Shown: positions 62,653-64,000 of the stretch, piece after piece
Layout: the number at the start of each line of letters is the position of its first letter
Position numbering within the stretch: position 1 is the first letter of the stretch
Assembly: GCF_005502465.1 (NCBI RefSeq)
Contig: NZ_SCOT01000004.1
Coordinates: 123,501 to 187,500, forward strand
Origin: Sphingopyxis sp. L1A2A
GTDB taxonomy: Bacteria; Pseudomonadota; Alphaproteobacteria; Sphingomonadales; Sphingomonadaceae
Length of the DNA: 64,000 bases
Direction: 5' to 3'
Notes under the pieces: generated by a model
What the model saw: only the letters and a program-made list of their open reading frames with translations
Databases searched by the model: none
Told to the model about the DNA's origin: nothing
Made by a program: the position numbers and the translations under genes

Positions 62653-63737
62653 TCGGCGGGTTCCGTGATGTTGAGCGCCCCGCGGCGGATCTGGTCCATT
62701 TCCATCGATTTGAACAGCGCGGTGAAATTGCCCTCGCCAAAGCCTTCATCCTTTTTGCGCTGGATGAATTCGAAGAAGACCGGGCCGATCACGGTCTGGC
62801 CGAAAATCTGGAGCAGCAGGCGCGGGTCGCCGTCCTCGGTCGATCCGTCGAGCAGGATGCCGCGCGACTGGAGATCCTCGACCGGTTCGCCATGGCCGGG
62901 CAGGCGATCGGCGAGCATCTCGTAATAGGTGGCCGGCGGCGCGGGGGCGAAGGGGTTGCCGAGCGCTTTGAGCTTGTCCCACGCGGCGTAGAGATCATCG
63001 CAGCTGAACGCGATATGCTGGATGCCCTCGCCATTATAGGCGCGCAGATATTCCTCGATCTGGCCGCCGCCACCGGCGCCCTCTTCGTTGAGCGGGATGC
63101 GGATCTTGCCGTCGGGGGCGGTCATCGCCTTGGACGTCAGCCCGGTATATTCGCCCTTGATGTCGAAATAGCGGATTTCGCGGAAGCCCGCGATGCGCTC
63201 ATAAAACGCCGCCCAGTGCGCCATGCGGCCGCCATAGACATTGTGGGTCAGGTGATCGATCAGCTGCATCCCGGCACCGACCGGGTGGCGATCGACGCCA
63301 TCCTCGTAAACGAAGTCGATGTCGTAGATCGACAGGTCGTCGCCATAACGGTCGATCAGATAGATGATCGAGCCGCCGATGCCGCGGATCGCGGGCAGCC
63401 GCAGCTCCATCGGGCCGGGGTTGACCTCGACCGGCTCGGCGCCGCGGGCGATCGCCTCGGCATAGGCCTTGGCAGCGTCGCGGACGCGCCAGCCCATGCC
63501 GCAGGCCGATGGGCCATGTTCGGCGGCGAAATAGGCCGCGGGCGATTTGGGTTCGTAATTGGCGATCAGGTTGATGCCGCCCTGGCGCCACAGCTGGACG
63601 TCCTTCGAGCGATGGTGCGCGATCTGGGTAAAGCCCATCGCGGCAAAGACGGGTTCGAGGACGCCCTTTTCGGCGGCGGAGAATTCGACGAATTCGAACC
63701 CGTCGAGGCCCAGCGGATTGTCGAACAGGTCGGTCAT
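62649..63737 (-). CDS. hppD: 4-hydroxyphenylpyruvate dioxygenase
   Basis: This 362-aa enzyme converts 4-hydroxyphenylpyruvate to homogentisate in tyrosine breakdown. The iron-binding 2-His-1-Glu facial triad is visible: His in [13 protein letters not shown] (near residue 158), His in [10 protein letters not shown] (near 235) and Glu in [10 protein letters not shown] (near 320). The start is [16 protein letters not shown]; four ATG codons in a row make the exact start uncertain by up to 3 residues. A perfect 18-bp palindrome lies 16 bp upstream, so transcription is probably controlled by a dedicated repressor. Confidence 0.95.
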   Translation of the reverse strand: MTDLFDNPLGLDGFEFVEFSAAEKGVLEPVFAAMGFTQIAHHRSKDVQLWRQGGINLIANYEPKSPAAYFAAEHGPSACGMGWRVRDAAKAYAEAIARGAEPVEVNPGPMELRLPAIRGIGGSIIYLIDRYGDDLSIYDIDFVYEDGVDRHPVGAGMQLIDHLTHNVYGGRMAHWAAFYERIAGFREIRYFDIKGEYTGLTSKAMTAPDGKIRIPLNEEGAGGGGQIEEYLRAYNGEGIQHIAFSCDDLYAAWDKLKALGNPFAPAPPATYYEMLADRLPGHGEPVEDLQSRGILLDGSTEDGDPRLLLQIFGQTVIGPVFFEFIQRKKDEGFGEGNFTALFKSMEMDQIRRGALNITEPAE

Positions 63738-63752
63738 CATCATCATCCCATC

Positions 63753-63770
63753 TAGTTTCAATTGAAACTA
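63753..63770. promoter_or_regulatory. Perfect 18-bp palindrome upstream of hppD
   Basis: TAGTTTCAATTGAAACTA is an exact palindrome in the hppD promoter, 16 bp before the preferred start codon. The position suits a repressor (MarR or TetR type). The binding protein is not in the window. Confidence 0.7.
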
Positions 63771-63844
63771 TTATGATGGATTGAGGGACGGGAGTCAATG
63801 CGGAACGCAGGCGCCACACCGCCAAGTCGGCTGGTAAAAAATGA

Positions 63845-63931
63845 CCCGTCATTGCGAGGAGCGCAGCGACGCGCCAATCCAGAGTTGGCTCAGATCGCCC
63901 TGGATTGCTTCGCTTCGCTCGCAATGACGGG
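63845..63931. repeat. Intergenic inverted repeat, family F (87 bp)
   Basis: CCCGTCATTGCGAG and CTCGCAATGACGGG are exact complements at the two ends, with further matched inner arms (CCAATCCAG and CTGGATTG). It lies upstream of hppD. Confidence 0.85.
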
Positions 63932-63960
63932 CGATGTGACGCTATCGCGCTGCGACGCGC

Positions 63961-64000
63961 CTACGCGCCCTCGAACGCCTCCAGCGCCTCGCCCGCGGCG
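63961..64000 (-). CDS. C-terminal end of an unidentified gene (cut by window)
   Basis: A leftward frame ends in TAG at 63961-63963 and reads AAGEALEAFEGA up to the window edge. Only 12 residues are visible, too few to identify. The start lies outside the window. Confidence 0.3.
   Translation of the reverse strand, partial: AAGEALEAFEGA

Overview
The window reads as GC-rich alphaproteobacterial DNA, most likely from a sphingomonad such as Sphingopyxis or a relative. The grounds are the TonB-dependent receptor type, the SspB and YqaA types, the strawberry-notch/ParB/SRAP plasmid-type module, an alphaproteobacterial LexA box, and families of intergenic palindromes. No rRNA or intact tRNA gene is visible, so the taxonomic call is an inference from gene content.

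Region 1 (1-6.9 kb): a TonB-dependent outer-membrane receptor, an MlaA/VacJ-like protein and an alpha/beta-hydrolase esterase whose lipoprotein-type signal sequence lies in another frame. Region 2 (7.0-9.0 kb): the tail of a P-type conjugation cluster (trbG remnant, trbI, DUF2274) fused at a sharp deletion scar to a DUF5131 (Gp37/Gp68-like) gene fragment. Region 3 (9.2-18.4 kb): a dense defence-like island. It has an AbiE-type toxin-antitoxin pair behind four tandem palindromes; a 63-aa peptide plus a papain-like cysteine-protease-like protein; and, running convergently, a four-gene ubiquitin-like conjugation cassette (three-domain Ubl, E2, JAB peptidase, E1) whose reading frames overlap by 4 nt. 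A divergent XRE regulator with an operator palindrome follows, then a DUF4365-like nuclease-fold protein coupled to a DUF2971 protein. Region 4 (18.7-20.6 kb): a DMT transporter killed by one in-frame stop codon, and an MNT-HEPN type protein.

Region 5 (20.6-34.0 kb): a plasmid/ICE maintenance-type block with DUF2493, a Toprim primase-like protein, a 1450-aa methyltransferase/strawberry-notch helicase, accessory proteins, a large ParB-domain protein and DUF2958. Divergent from it is a small operon ending in two tandem SRAP-type proteins, preceded by a textbook alphaproteobacterial LexA box. Region 6 (34.0-37.5 kb): a second AbiE pair with an operator overlapping its start codon, a LuxR solo, and about 800 bp without genes that contains a tRNA 3'-end-like remnant and probably marks the island edge. 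No integrase, transposase or relaxase gene was seen anywhere.

Region 7 (37.5-64 kb): ordinary chromosomal genes. These are LysR, TSUP exporter, FabH-like synthase, Ca2+/H+ antiporter, hisB-hisH-hisA-hisF, sspB, fumC, a serine hydrolase, DUF2585, gmk, a fatty-acid/branched-chain acyl-CoA block (thioesterase, SDR, thiolase, acyl-CoA dehydrogenase), SMP-30, an M3 lipoprotein peptidase, a YqaA protein, an FAD oxidoreductase, and a VOC protein with HppD. Between these genes lie at least eleven intergenic inverted repeats of several recurring families, a 264-bp MITE-like element with perfect 31-bp ends, and a perfect 34-bp hairpin in the gmk leader.
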